The notes under the pieces were generated by a model. The model had not been told where the DNA came from and did no database searches. It saw nothing but the letters and a program-made list of their open reading frames with translations. From the NCBI GenBank assembly GCA_031273705.1, contig JAISRJ010000332.1, positions 1-10,882 of the forward strand: 10,882 nucleotides of DNA, in the 5' to 3' direction. This DNA comes from Clostridiales bacterium (GTDB lineage: Bacteria; Bacillota; Clostridia; Lachnospirales; WQUN01). Below, piece by piece: positions 1-6,048 of the stretch. The position numbers were made by a program, and so were the translations under genes. How positions within the stretch are numbered: position 1 is the stretch's first letter; each line of letters starts with the position of its first letter.

Positions 1-1
1 G

Positions 2-1144
2 TATGTGGGCGGACAGCAGTTTAGCCTGCGAGCCAGAGCAAAGAATTTTGATATAGAAGAACTTTTACAGGCTGTGCAATATGCTCATAGCTTAAAACGA
101 AAGATTTACGTGACGGTTAATATCTTTGCGAAGAACGAAGATTTTAAGCCGCTCTATGATTATTTTATTAAATTGAGGGCAATTGGGGTCGACGCCGTGA
201 TTGTTTCAGATCCTGGGGTGATAAGCCTGGTTCGGGAGATTGTGCCGGATTTGGAAACACATGTCAGTACCCAAGCGAATACCAATAATTATCGGGCCGC
301 GAATTTTTGGAAAAAAACCGGTGTTAAGCGCGTTATTCTTGCGAGAGAATTATCATTTAAGGAGATTGCGGAAATACATGAAAAAGAACCGGATATAGCG
401 TTGGAATGCTTTGTTCACGGCGCTATGTGTATCGCCTATTCCGGGCGATGTTTGCTAAGCCAATACATGACCGGGCGTGCGTCTAACCGTGGGGAGTGTG
501 CCCATCCTTGCAGGTATAAATACAACTTAATGGAAGAAACTCGTCAGGGAGAGTATATGCCCATAGAGGAAGACGGCAGGGGGACATATATTATGAACAG
601 CAAAGACCTGTGTATGATAGAATATCTGCCGGAATTTATAAAAGCGGGTGTGACGGGGCTTAAAATTGAAGGGCGGCAGAAGTCTGTTTACTACACAGCC
701 GTCGTCACCCGTACATATCGCGCCGCGCTGGACGATTATTTTATTGATCCTGATAAGTACGAGAAAAACAGGCAATTGTATTTAAATGAATTGTTATTGA
801 CAGGCAGCAGAGATTTTACTACCGGATTTTATACCGGCGCCACTACTGCCGAGGCACAGATCTATGGGCAGGATAAAAAATCGCCTGGCGCGGATTTTTG
901 CGGGATAGTTAAGTCTTATGACCCGGAAACGAAGTTTGCGGTTATAGAGCAGCGAGGGAAATTCTCGGTTGGGGATAAGTTGGAATTTTTTACGTCTTTC
1001 GGAAAAGATTTCAATCAAACAATAACCAATATGTACGATTTAAACACTAATGCCATAGAATCCGCCCCACACCCCAGACAACTGGTAAAAATACGAACCG
1101 ACCATAGGGTAGGGGAGATGGATATTCTTAGAAGGAGGAAGTGA
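2..1144 (+). CDS. trhP: U32 family peptidase-like tRNA hydroxylation protein (TrhP/YegQ type), 5' partial
   Basis: The 3' portion of a U32-family protein. The family member TrhP (YegQ in E. coli, YrrO in Bacillus) takes part in prephenate-dependent 5-hydroxylation of uridine 34 in tRNA; this role is inferred by family, and related U32 proteins are annotated as proteases or collagenases. Frame 2 is open to the window edge and its first residues (YVGGQQFSLRARAKNF) match the strand that normally lies about 30 residues into the protein, so the GTG at 5 is an internal Val and the true start lies outside. Visible marks are SDPGVISLVRE, the HVSTQAN motif, the RVILARELS segment, a conserved Cys cluster (codons 407-511: FVHGAMC, GRCLLS, GEC, HPCR) of the kind that binds Fe-S in relatives, and LKIEGRQKS. 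The C-terminal U32_C barrel (FCGIVKSYD, FSVGDKLEF) ends normally with EMDILRRRK, so the 3' end is intact. The next sequence downstream is mobile-element debris. Confidence 0.85.
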   Translation, partial: YVGGQQFSLRARAKNFDIEELLQAVQYAHSLKRKIYVTVNIFAKNEDFKPLYDYFIKLRAIGVDAVIVSDPGVISLVREIVPDLETHVSTQANTNNYRAANFWKKTGVKRVILARELSFKEIAEIHEKEPDIALECFVHGAMCIAYSGRCLLSQYMTGRASNRGECAHPCRYKYNLMEETRQGEYMPIEEDGRGTYIMNSKDLCMIEYLPEFIKAGVTGLKIEGRQKSVYYTAVVTRTYRAALDDYFIDPDKYEKNRQLYLNELLLTGSRDFTTGFYTGATTAEAQIYGQDKKSPGADFCGIVKSYDPETKFAVIEQRGKFSVGDKLEFFTSFGKDFNQTITNMYDLNTNAIESAPHPRQLVKIRTDHRVGEMDILRRRK

Positions 1145-1202
1145 AAAACACGCCCCGGCGTCCGGTGAGCGTACATATATGACGCTGAATAAGACGTCCA
1201 TA

Positions 1203-1406
1203 TCAACGCCCCGCGGTCACGGGAACGAAATAACTTTGGCTGTCCGCCGGGGGGATGGAAAATTGGCGGTTGAACTTATCAATATAGGCGCTCAAAAACT
1301 TGTTCGCCTCACCGACGGATGGTATACCATTCACGATGAACTCCACCGGCTGTCTGCTTTGAAGCGTTTCCCAAAGGCGTTCCACCCTGCCCTTCGCTTG
1401 ACTTTT
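1203..1406 (-). pseudogene. C-terminal remnant of an ISNCY-like (DDE/rve-type) transposase
   Basis: About 67 residues on the minus strand read SQAKGRVERLWETLQ, then SRQPVEFIVNG, EANKFLSAYIDKFNRQF and PPADSQSYFVPV. From memory this is the stretch after the catalytic core in ISNCY-type integrase-fold transposases, where PQAKGRVERLF, TLQSRLP, EANEFL and YIKKFN are conserved. The final catalytic Glu would be the E of GRVERLW. The frame is closed by a stop at 1407-1409 directly before SQAKG and another at 1203-1205, and the usual preceding DDE core and following C-terminal tail are not found in any frame nearby. It is therefore a truncated, non-functional relic. The plus-strand open frame over the same bases (1179-1424) looks like a shadow. 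No terminal inverted repeats were identified. Confidence 0.75.
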
Positions 1407-1427
1407 TCAAAAATCCGAGCATAATAA
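1398..1427 (+). promoter_or_regulatory. Possible promoter for the DUF4143 ATPase gene
   Basis: TTGACT (1398-1403), an 18-nt gap, then TAATAA (1422-1427), about 30 nt before the GTG start. It sits on the edge of the transposase remnant, so insertion may have supplied it. A TATAAT at 1438-1443 is closer to consensus, but it would start transcription inside the Shine-Dalgarno sequence and has no good -35 partner. Weak call. Confidence 0.3.
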
Positions 1428-1459
1428 AGACATGATTTATAATAGTCGGAGGTTTTGAT

Positions 1460-2680
1460 GTGGATTATGTAAAACGGGCCATTGAGCCGATGGTGTTAGA
1501 AGTTTCGCGGACATTTCCCGTGCTGCTGATTACGGGACCGCGGCAGGCGGGGAAAACTACGCTATTGAGAAAACTTGGCGAAGGCGACCGCGCATACGTT
1601 ACGCTTGACGAGCCGGAAGCGCGGATGCAGGCGAAAACTGACCCTGCGCTATTTTTGCAGCGGTATAAACCGCCCGTAACGATTGATGAAATTCAGTATG
1701 CGCCGGAATTGTTACCTTATATAAAAATGAATGTCGACCGCTCACATAAGTGCGGTGATTACTGGCTTACCGGTTCGCAGATATTCCAAGCTATGCGCGA
1801 TGTAAGCGAATCTCTTGCGGGACGGGTTGGGATTATGAATCTGCTTGGACTGTCCAACGCGGAAATTTGCGGGATACAAAACGAACCGTTCACCACGGAT
1901 ATGTCGCGTTTAATTGCGCGCAAAAACATTGTACGTGAAATGTCGCTGACAGAGGTATTCGAGCGTATCTATCGCGGCGGATTGCCCGCGCTGTACGCGA
2001 GACCCGAAACCAATCTTGACACTTTTTATTCGTCGTATATCGCCACATATTTACAGCGCGATATCCGCGATTTGTCGCAAGTGGGGGACGAAATGGCGTT
2101 TTACAATTTTATGATATGCGCGGCGGCGAGAACGGCAAAACCGGTAATTTATGAGGAGTTTGCGAAAGAGTGCGGAATCAGTGCGCCTACCGCCAAAAAA
2201 TGGCTCTCCGTGCTTGTGACGTCGCATATAATCGCGCTTGTTCAGCCATATTACAACAACGCGCTATCGCGAGTGACTAAAATGCCGCTTATGCATTTTC
2301 TTGACACGGGTTTATGTGCCCACTTATTAAAATGGGGTTCCGCCGAAACCTTGGAGCGCGGAGCGATGTCCGGAGCGTTTTTTGAGAGCTGGGTGTTCAG
2401 CGAAATTTATAAAAGTTATGTAAATGCGGCCAAAACACCGCCTCTTTATTATTATCGCGATAAGGACAAGCGCGAGATAGACATCGTGTTGAATTACGAT
2501 GGCACGCTATTCCCTGTCGAAATCAAGAAGTCGGCTTCGCCCGGAAAAGAAGCCGTCAAACACTTTCACGTTTTGGAACAGACGGGCTTGCCTATTGGCA
2601 ATGGTGCGGTTGTGTGCATGTATGGCGATGTCCTGCCGATTGACAGACAAAACTGTTATGTCCCATCGTGGGTTATTTAG
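1460..2680 (+). CDS. AAA+ ATPase with DUF4143 (PD-(D/E)XK-like) C-terminal domain
   Basis: A 406-residue protein, the usual length for the widespread AAA_14 + DUF4143 family, whose exact cellular role is unknown. The N-terminal ATPase domain has Walker A GPRQAGKT (26-33), an LDEPEAR segment (49-55) typical of the family, Walker B VTIDEIQYAPE (D76, E77) and a WLTGSQ sensor-like motif. A winged-helix-like stretch follows (YEEFAKECGISAPTAKKWL). The DUF4143 part ends with REIDIVL (D341) and FPVEIKKS (E354, K356), the D...ExK arrangement of PD-(D/E)XK nuclease folds; whether it cuts DNA is unproven. The start is the GTG at 1460, with CGGAGG at 1447-1452 seven bases upstream; an overlapping ATG at 1458 is out of frame. 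Codons are rich in GCG/CGC compared with the AT-rich genes downstream. It is a single gene flanked by a transposase relic and an IS200/IS605-like end, so acquisition by transfer is plausible. Confidence 0.88.
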   Translation: MDYVKRAIEPMVLEVSRTFPVLLITGPRQAGKTTLLRKLGEGDRAYVTLDEPEARMQAKTDPALFLQRYKPPVTIDEIQYAPELLPYIKMNVDRSHKCGDYWLTGSQIFQAMRDVSESLAGRVGIMNLLGLSNAEICGIQNEPFTTDMSRLIARKNIVREMSLTEVFERIYRGGLPALYARPETNLDTFYSSYIATYLQRDIRDLSQVGDEMAFYNFMICAAARTAKPVIYEEFAKECGISAPTAKKWLSVLVTSHIIALVQPYYNNALSRVTKMPLMHFLDTGLCAHLLKWGSAETLERGAMSGAFFESWVFSEIYKSYVNAAKTPPLYYYRDKDKREIDIVLNYDGTLFPVEIKKSASPGKEAVKHFHVLEQTGLPIGNGAVVCMYGDVLPIDRQNCYVPSWVI

Positions 2681-2750
2681 TCGTTAATAAGTTGGCGATG
2701 TTGCTTGAAAAAATTCCCAAAAATATTTTTTGAAAACAGACCGCCGCAAT

Positions 2751-2776
2751 CCCATGAGCTTTAGCTCATGGGTCAA
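2751..2776 (+). mobile_element. IS200/IS605-like right-end hairpin, orphan remnant
   Basis: A perfect 10-bp inverted repeat (CCCATGAGCT at 2751-2760, AGCTCATGGG at 2763-2772) with a TT spacer is followed at once by TCAA (2773-2776). Subterminal hairpins with a ...GAGCTTTAGCTC... core next to the cleavage tetranucleotide are typical of IS200/IS605 right ends, and TCAA is the right-end cleavage sequence known for IS608. In this orientation the element body would lie upstream, but only about 95 bp of non-coding DNA separates the hairpin from the ATPase stop, and no tnpA or tnpB is present. The alternative is a terminator for the ATPase gene, but no U-tract follows the stem. Confidence 0.5.
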
Positions 2777-2977
2777 GGAGGGGTTTTGGTCTTAGGCTTG
2801 GCTTTGTATATATTGCCGCAAAGTTTCTTCGCAACATTATACAGACGAAAATGAGATGATATTGGAGAAGATATTTATGTCGGTTATGAGACTTCCAATT
2901 GCATGAATGTAAAGTTTAATTGTAGAAAAGATAATTATAACAAAAAATTATAAATTAGAGGGAGTGTTTTTTAAACT

Positions 2978-3003
2978 GTGTAAATGATATGTGTAAATGA
3001 TAT
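2978..3003. repeat. Perfect 13-bp tandem direct repeat
   Basis: GTGTAAATGATAT occurs twice back to back (2978-2990 and 2991-3003), about 60 bp beyond the stop of the minus-strand M56 peptidase gene. No coding or promoter context was found. It may be simple slippage duplication. Confidence 0.8.
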
Positions 3004-3061
3004 CAATTAGTCAATGTATTGTCTTAATCTGTAACATTCATTAATTGCGAATGATACTTTG

Positions 3062-5293
3062 TTAAGTGCCGGATGAGTTTTTATTAAGACGCAAATTTAC
3101 TTCCAGTGGTTTTCTATTCTCATCTAATACCCGTACAATAACATTTTCAGCATTTGCAAAATACAATGTAGGAAGGTATAGGAAGTATTTAGTCCCTCTA
3201 TCAGTTTGCTGAGACCAATAATATTCTCCGACGTATTTTGTCAAAGTGTATGATTTTTCTTCCTCATAGCCATCCATATGACCCAAAACCTCGGTTGTTT
3301 GAAATAATTGTTCGCCATTCACTTCAATAAACAACTTTTGCTCATACGGCATCTTGTAGCCGGTTGTATCAGGATCTTGAAAAAGAATGATATCGTTATC
3401 CCATGCCGGTTTTTGAATCGAATTCTTACTATTATCAATCGTTAATTCCATTTTTGTTGACGTGACTGTAGAATCAAATTTATCGACGTAAATACCATTT
3501 TCATCGCAATATTCCGGGTTGGTTGTTTCGTAGCTTAGTGTTTTAGTGTTTTTAAACATGTCATCCACAGTTAATTCAAATTTCCATTGCCCATCTATTG
3601 GGCTGCTTGAACCGAAAGTAAGCTCATGTATTTCGATATTCAGCATATTTGGTACTCTTAAGTTAACTCTATCGTTTTCATTAAGGTCCTCAAGGGCTAT
3701 CTCTAAAAAAACACCATCTGATTTTTCATAAAGATTGCTAAATAGAGATATATTAGGTTGCCCAGAATCATCATATGCTTGTGTAGAATTATATAATATT
3801 TTTCCATCTTCATCTTCCAAGATAAGTTTAGATATTATAAATGGAAAATTTGAACCAGATGTATAATCGTTTTCTAATTTAGCATAGTCGGGATTCTCAT
3901 TAACTTTGCTCTCTATTTTATTCTCTGGAACCCCGCTTACTTTAAAAACAATTCTTGAATGTTCAGGCGTTAACAAATAGTGGCTTAATGCCATACTGAC
4001 CCCATTACTATTTGAAGTAACCGGTTCATCCAGTATTACGAAGAAATTATTTTTGTAAGCTTCAGTTAAAAAATCATAACTTTTCCCCGCATTAAGGATA
4101 AAGAAATCCTTATAAGTTTTTCCGTTTGTTAATTCATCAGGAATTGCGTTTACTGCGGTGGCTTTGTTAGCGGTGGTCGTCTGTTTTTCAGTATTTTGTC
4201 CATCATTTGCTACATTTTCGTCTTTATCGTTATATGTTTTTGTCTCTATGGTCTTGGGAGCAACGGTTACTTTGTTTTCTACTTTTTGTCCTTCATCTAC
4301 TATATTTTGGTTCCGCGCATTATTCGTTTTTGTCTCCGCACCCGCAAAAGTTACGGCTCCGATAGAAACAAACAAAATAAGGCAGAGTATAGTCATGATT
4401 ATGAGTGGTTTACGTTTTTTTGCGATCATCAGGATTCTCCTTTTCATATTTTTACCCGCCACTGCGGTAGAGAGGGTCAGCAAATTTTCTTTTTTGCCAT
4501 GAACAAGTAATAACAATGTTTTCCCGTAGTTAATTCTTTCGTCGTCGTCGTAGTCTTTTATTACCCGTTCATCGCAAGCCATTTCACAATCCATTTTTGA
4601 AACATGAGCTGCAATCCATACTAATGGGTTAAACCAGTAAACCGCGCAGCTAAGGCTTCTAAGTAATGATATCCAATTATCTTTGTATCGGTAATGGCAT
4701 AACTCATGCGCGAGAACGTACTTTACAAGATTTTGATCATTAACTTTTGCCGATATAATGATTTTTGGTTTTAGTATACCGAAAAGGCACGGCGAAGGCA
4801 GACTGTCCATGATATAAACCGGCAAGCCGCAATCCAGTCCGTTTACTAAAACAGCTTCACGTCGAATTTTACGCGCAAATATAATATTGTTGATTATTAT
4901 CCGGGCAAGAATAGCGATAAACACAACAAGCCATATGCTAAAGATTATTATAATTGGATTCACGTTATTGATTTTCACATATTGAGTATCAATTTGATTA
5001 GGGGGTATGTAACCTTGTGTTTCCGGATATAAGGATTGTGAATTTCCCGCTATAATCGGTACGATCTGGGCTTGTGTTAGGATGGTCTCGATTCTGGCGA
5101 TATTTTGATTATACTCAGGAACAGCGTTCATGACACCTATAGGGCTGGGTAACGAAAAAGGAAGCGCAAGCCTGACCAGAACCAATAGCCATAAACTATA
5201 CTGTAAGACCGGACTTATATGATTCATAAAAAGTTTCCGGATTGCGAGTATACACAAGATCAATATCGAAGATGTTATGATGATTTCAAGCAT
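3062..5293 (-). CDS. M56 family (BlaR1/MecR1-like) membrane metallopeptidase with non-PBP ectodomain
   Basis: A 743-residue integral membrane zinc protease. Partners of this kind are activated by an outside signal and lead to cleavage of the BlaI-type repressor encoded just upstream. Membrane segments are predicted near residues 2-20, 30-48, 112-138 and 297-317. The M56 domain contains FGILKPKIII (171-180), the zinc motif HELCH (H196-H200), FNPLVW (221-226) and CEMACDE (236-242), whose Glu is the likely third zinc ligand. After the last membrane segment comes a polar linker made of two imperfect 30-residue repeats (320-349 and 350-379), then about 360 residues outside the cell. That ectodomain shows no BlaR1 penicillin-binding motifs such as STYK; segments like DGQWKFELTVD and the beta-rich pattern recall DUF4179/DUF5643-type sensor domains, as inference. 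The start codon overlaps the end of the repressor gene by 8 nt, implying translational coupling. The ligand is unknown. Confidence 0.88.
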   Translation of the reverse strand: MLEIIITSSILILCILAIRKLFMNHISPVLQYSLWLLVLVRLALPFSLPSPIGVMNAVPEYNQNIARIETILTQAQIVPIIAGNSQSLYPETQGYIPPNQIDTQYVKINNVNPIIIIFSIWLVVFIAILARIIINNIIFARKIRREAVLVNGLDCGLPVYIMDSLPSPCLFGILKPKIIISAKVNDQNLVKYVLAHELCHYRYKDNWISLLRSLSCAVYWFNPLVWIAAHVSKMDCEMACDERVIKDYDDDERINYGKTLLLLVHGKKENLLTLSTAVAGKNMKRRILMIAKKRKPLIIMTILCLILFVSIGAVTFAGAETKTNNARNQNIVDEGQKVENKVTVAPKTIETKTYNDKDENVANDGQNTEKQTTTANKATAVNAIPDELTNGKTYKDFFILNAGKSYDFLTEAYKNNFFVILDEPVTSNSNGVSMALSHYLLTPEHSRIVFKVSGVPENKIESKVNENPDYAKLENDYTSGSNFPFIISKLILEDEDGKILYNSTQAYDDSGQPNISLFSNLYEKSDGVFLEIALEDLNENDRVNLRVPNMLNIEIHELTFGSSSPIDGQWKFELTVDDMFKNTKTLSYETTNPEYCDENGIYVDKFDSTVTSTKMELTIDNSKNSIQKPAWDNDIILFQDPDTTGYKMPYEQKLFIEVNGEQLFQTTEVLGHMDGYEEEKSYTLTKYVGEYYWSQQTDRGTKYFLYLPTLYFANAENVIVRVLDENRKPLEVNLRLNKNSSGT
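4157..4336 (-). repeat. Tandem 90-bp (30-aa) duplication in the M56 peptidase linker
   Basis: Two adjacent in-frame units each begin with the codons for ETKT (4336-4247 and 4246-4157). They encode ETKTNNARNQN...GQ and ETKTYNDKDEN...GQ, with about 12 of 30 residues identical by eye and the G-Q and E positions kept in register. The unit forms the polar, probably unstructured spacer between the last membrane segment and the extracellular domain. Confidence 0.75.
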
Positions 5294-5678
5294 CCTGTTT
5301 ACCCGTTTCCTTAGACTTATTCAGAATACTAATAAGCTCGTCGATCTCATCTTCTTTCAATTCATCATTATCTACCAATGATGAAATCATCAAACCGAGC
5401 TTTCCTTCATACAGTTTTGTTAAGAATGTCTTGGTTTCAGTTAAGTAAATATCTTTTTTTGTAAGTATCGGATAAAACCTCTTTACTCTGCCGTCATCTT
5501 TAACTGTTATAGTTTCTTTCGTCAGCATCCGTTTTAGGAAGGAAATTATTACATGCTTACTCCAGGATGTTTTGTCTTTTAACAATTTTTCCATTTTGGT
5601 GATAGTTAATGGAGAATCATTCCAAAGTAATTGCATGATTTGCCATTCCGAATCCGTAAGAATCGAACTTTTGTTCAT
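5286..5678 (-). CDS. BlaI/MecI/CopY family transcriptional repressor
   Basis: A 130-residue winged-helix repressor, the normal length for the family. The N-terminal DNA-binding half opens with LTDSEWQIMQLLW (8-20), then PLTITKMEKLL, the recognition-helix region WSKHVIISFLKRML and the wing DDGRVKRFYPI. The C-terminal half (about 75-125) is the helical dimerization and cleavage part, with KTFLTKLYEGKLGLMISSL and an acidic ELKEDEIDEL segment. Family members bind as dimers to palindromes over their own promoter and are inactivated through an M56 sensor protease; here that protease is the next gene, overlapping by 8 nt (5286-5293). The start is fixed by GGAGG (plus positions 5685-5689) six bases before the ATG. 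No beta-lactamase gene is nearby, so the regulated target is unknown beyond likely autoregulation. Confidence 0.93.
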   Translation of the reverse strand: MNKSSILTDSEWQIMQLLWNDSPLTITKMEKLLKDKTSWSKHVIISFLKRMLTKETITVKDDGRVKRFYPILTKKDIYLTETKTFLTKLYEGKLGLMISSLVDNDELKEDEIDELISILNKSKETGKQDA

Positions 5679-5711
5679 AAAATTCCTCCATCCATATTTA
5701 GTAAAAAATGA

Positions 5712-5723
5712 AATAATATTATT
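5712..5723. promoter_or_regulatory. Candidate operator for the BlaI-type repressor
   Basis: The perfect 12-bp palindrome AATAATATTATT lies just downstream of the -10 box of the blaI-like promoter, at about the transcription start. This is a usual place for BlaI autoregulatory sites. The sequence is pure A/T and lacks the TACA/TGTA arms known from classic BlaI/MecI operators, so the match could be chance in AT-rich DNA. Confidence 0.35.
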
Positions 5724-5731
5724 ACCTTATT

Positions 5732-5761
5732 AATATAACAAAGCTCCTACGGTCTTGTCAA
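5732..5761 (-). promoter_or_regulatory. Sigma-A-type promoter of the blaI-M56 operon
   Basis: On the minus strand there is a perfect -35 TTGACA (plus 5756-5761), then an 18-nt spacer and -10 TATATT (plus 5732-5737, 5 of 6 to consensus). Transcription would begin near 5725 and give a leader of about 45 nt before the repressor ATG. Confidence 0.75.
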
Positions 5762-5822
5762 TGAATTTTGGTAATAAAAATATTAATAAAATATTTCCTT
5801 TTAATACGCCTGAATGAATAAT

Positions 5823-5859
5823 AATAAAAATCCGCCGCGTTAATAAAACAACGCGGCGG
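5823..5859 (-). terminator. Intrinsic terminator of the degV-ychF transcription unit
   Basis: A 10-bp perfect stem (CCGCCGCGTT / AACGCGGCGG, plus 5832-5841 and 5850-5859) with an 8-nt loop. Read on the minus strand it is followed by ATTTTTATTATTATT. On the plus strand no U-run follows, so it works for minus-strand transcripts. It separates the ychF unit and the structured region from the blaI promoter about 60 bp on. Confidence 0.85.
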
Positions 5860-6048
5860 TTCAAATCATCGGTCAGCTATGGTTCAACCCATTTACCTGG
5901 GTAGCGTACAGGGCGACGGTATTTACCTTTCAAGCGCCAATAAGACGCACAAACAAGGCCTTGCCGATTCATCGGCACCGCCTGCACCTTCGAGCTGAAG
6001 CTCTCTGGTGCTGAGGCGGGCGACTTCTCGCCAATCGGAAGTCAAACA
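5860..6048 (-). ncRNA. Candidate structured RNA (unclassified) between ychF and its terminator
   Basis: These 189 nt are clearly more GC-rich than the AT-rich DNA just to the left and carry no convincing open frame. Read on the minus strand they form a series of strong local stems. These are GGCGA-GAAG-TCGCC; a long interrupted stem CCGCCT...GCACC...GAGC-TTCA-GCTC...GGTGC-AGGCGG (about 6035-5975); TGCCGA-TGAA-TCGGCA; the palindrome CAAGGCCTTG; GGCG...GGTA-AA-TACC...CGCC; and GCTA-CCCA...TGGG...TAGC. The last two stems both present GGTAAAT. The intrinsic terminator follows at once, which fixes the strand. It may be a separate small RNA or a 3'-UTR RNA processed from the ychF transcript. I could not match it to tmRNA, RNase P, SRP RNA or a common riboswitch; 6S-like or raiA-like RNAs remain possible. 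No dedicated promoter was identified. Confidence 0.55.

Larger units (their letters stand above)
2681..3061. other. Intergenic region between the DUF4143 ATPase and the 3' end of the M56 peptidase gene
   Basis: This stretch lies between two convergent genes. It contains the IS200/IS605-like hairpin (2751-2776) and a 13-bp tandem duplication (2978-3003), listed separately. The rest is AT-rich, with one weak AT-only inverted repeat around 2932-2955. The only open stretches are tiny (at most about 32 codons, 2855-2953) and lack a start with a ribosome binding site. No convincing intrinsic terminator is visible for the minus-strand M56 gene. A weak stem (TCATTC pairing with GAATGT) lies just past its stop codon but lacks a U-run. 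Confidence 0.6.

Noticed and set aside
5..1144. GTG at position 5 as the real start of the U32 protein
   Set aside because: The codon before it (TAT) continues the conserved Y-V-G-G motif, and about 30 N-terminal residues of the family are missing, so the gene is cut by the window edge.
1179..1424. 81-codon plus-strand open frame between trhP and the ATPase gene
   Set aside because: It lacks a ribosome binding site and recognisable similarity, and the opposite strand over the same bases carries a convincing transposase fragment. Treated as a shadow frame.
2751..2772. Hairpin as intrinsic terminator of the DUF4143 gene
   Set aside because: The stem is followed by TCAAGGAGG and not by a U-tract. 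The sequence fits an IS200/IS605 end better.
2855..2953. Short open stretch encoding DDIGEDIYVGYETSN... in the gap after the IS-like hairpin
   Set aside because: Only about 32 codons, entered directly after an in-frame stop, with no start codon plus ribosome binding site and no family that I recognise. It could be a gene relic, but this cannot be supported.
4158..4510. Overlapping plus-strand open frames of 114 and 104 codons inside the M56 peptidase gene
   Set aside because: They lie antisense to the low-complexity linker and membrane region, have no ribosome binding sites, and are hydrophobic mirror translations. Shadows.
5860..5893. T-arm-like GGTTCAAATC and GGTTCAACC on the plus strand as parts of tRNA genes
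   Set aside because: No matching T-stems, acceptor stems, D-arms or anticodon arms could be assembled around either motif.
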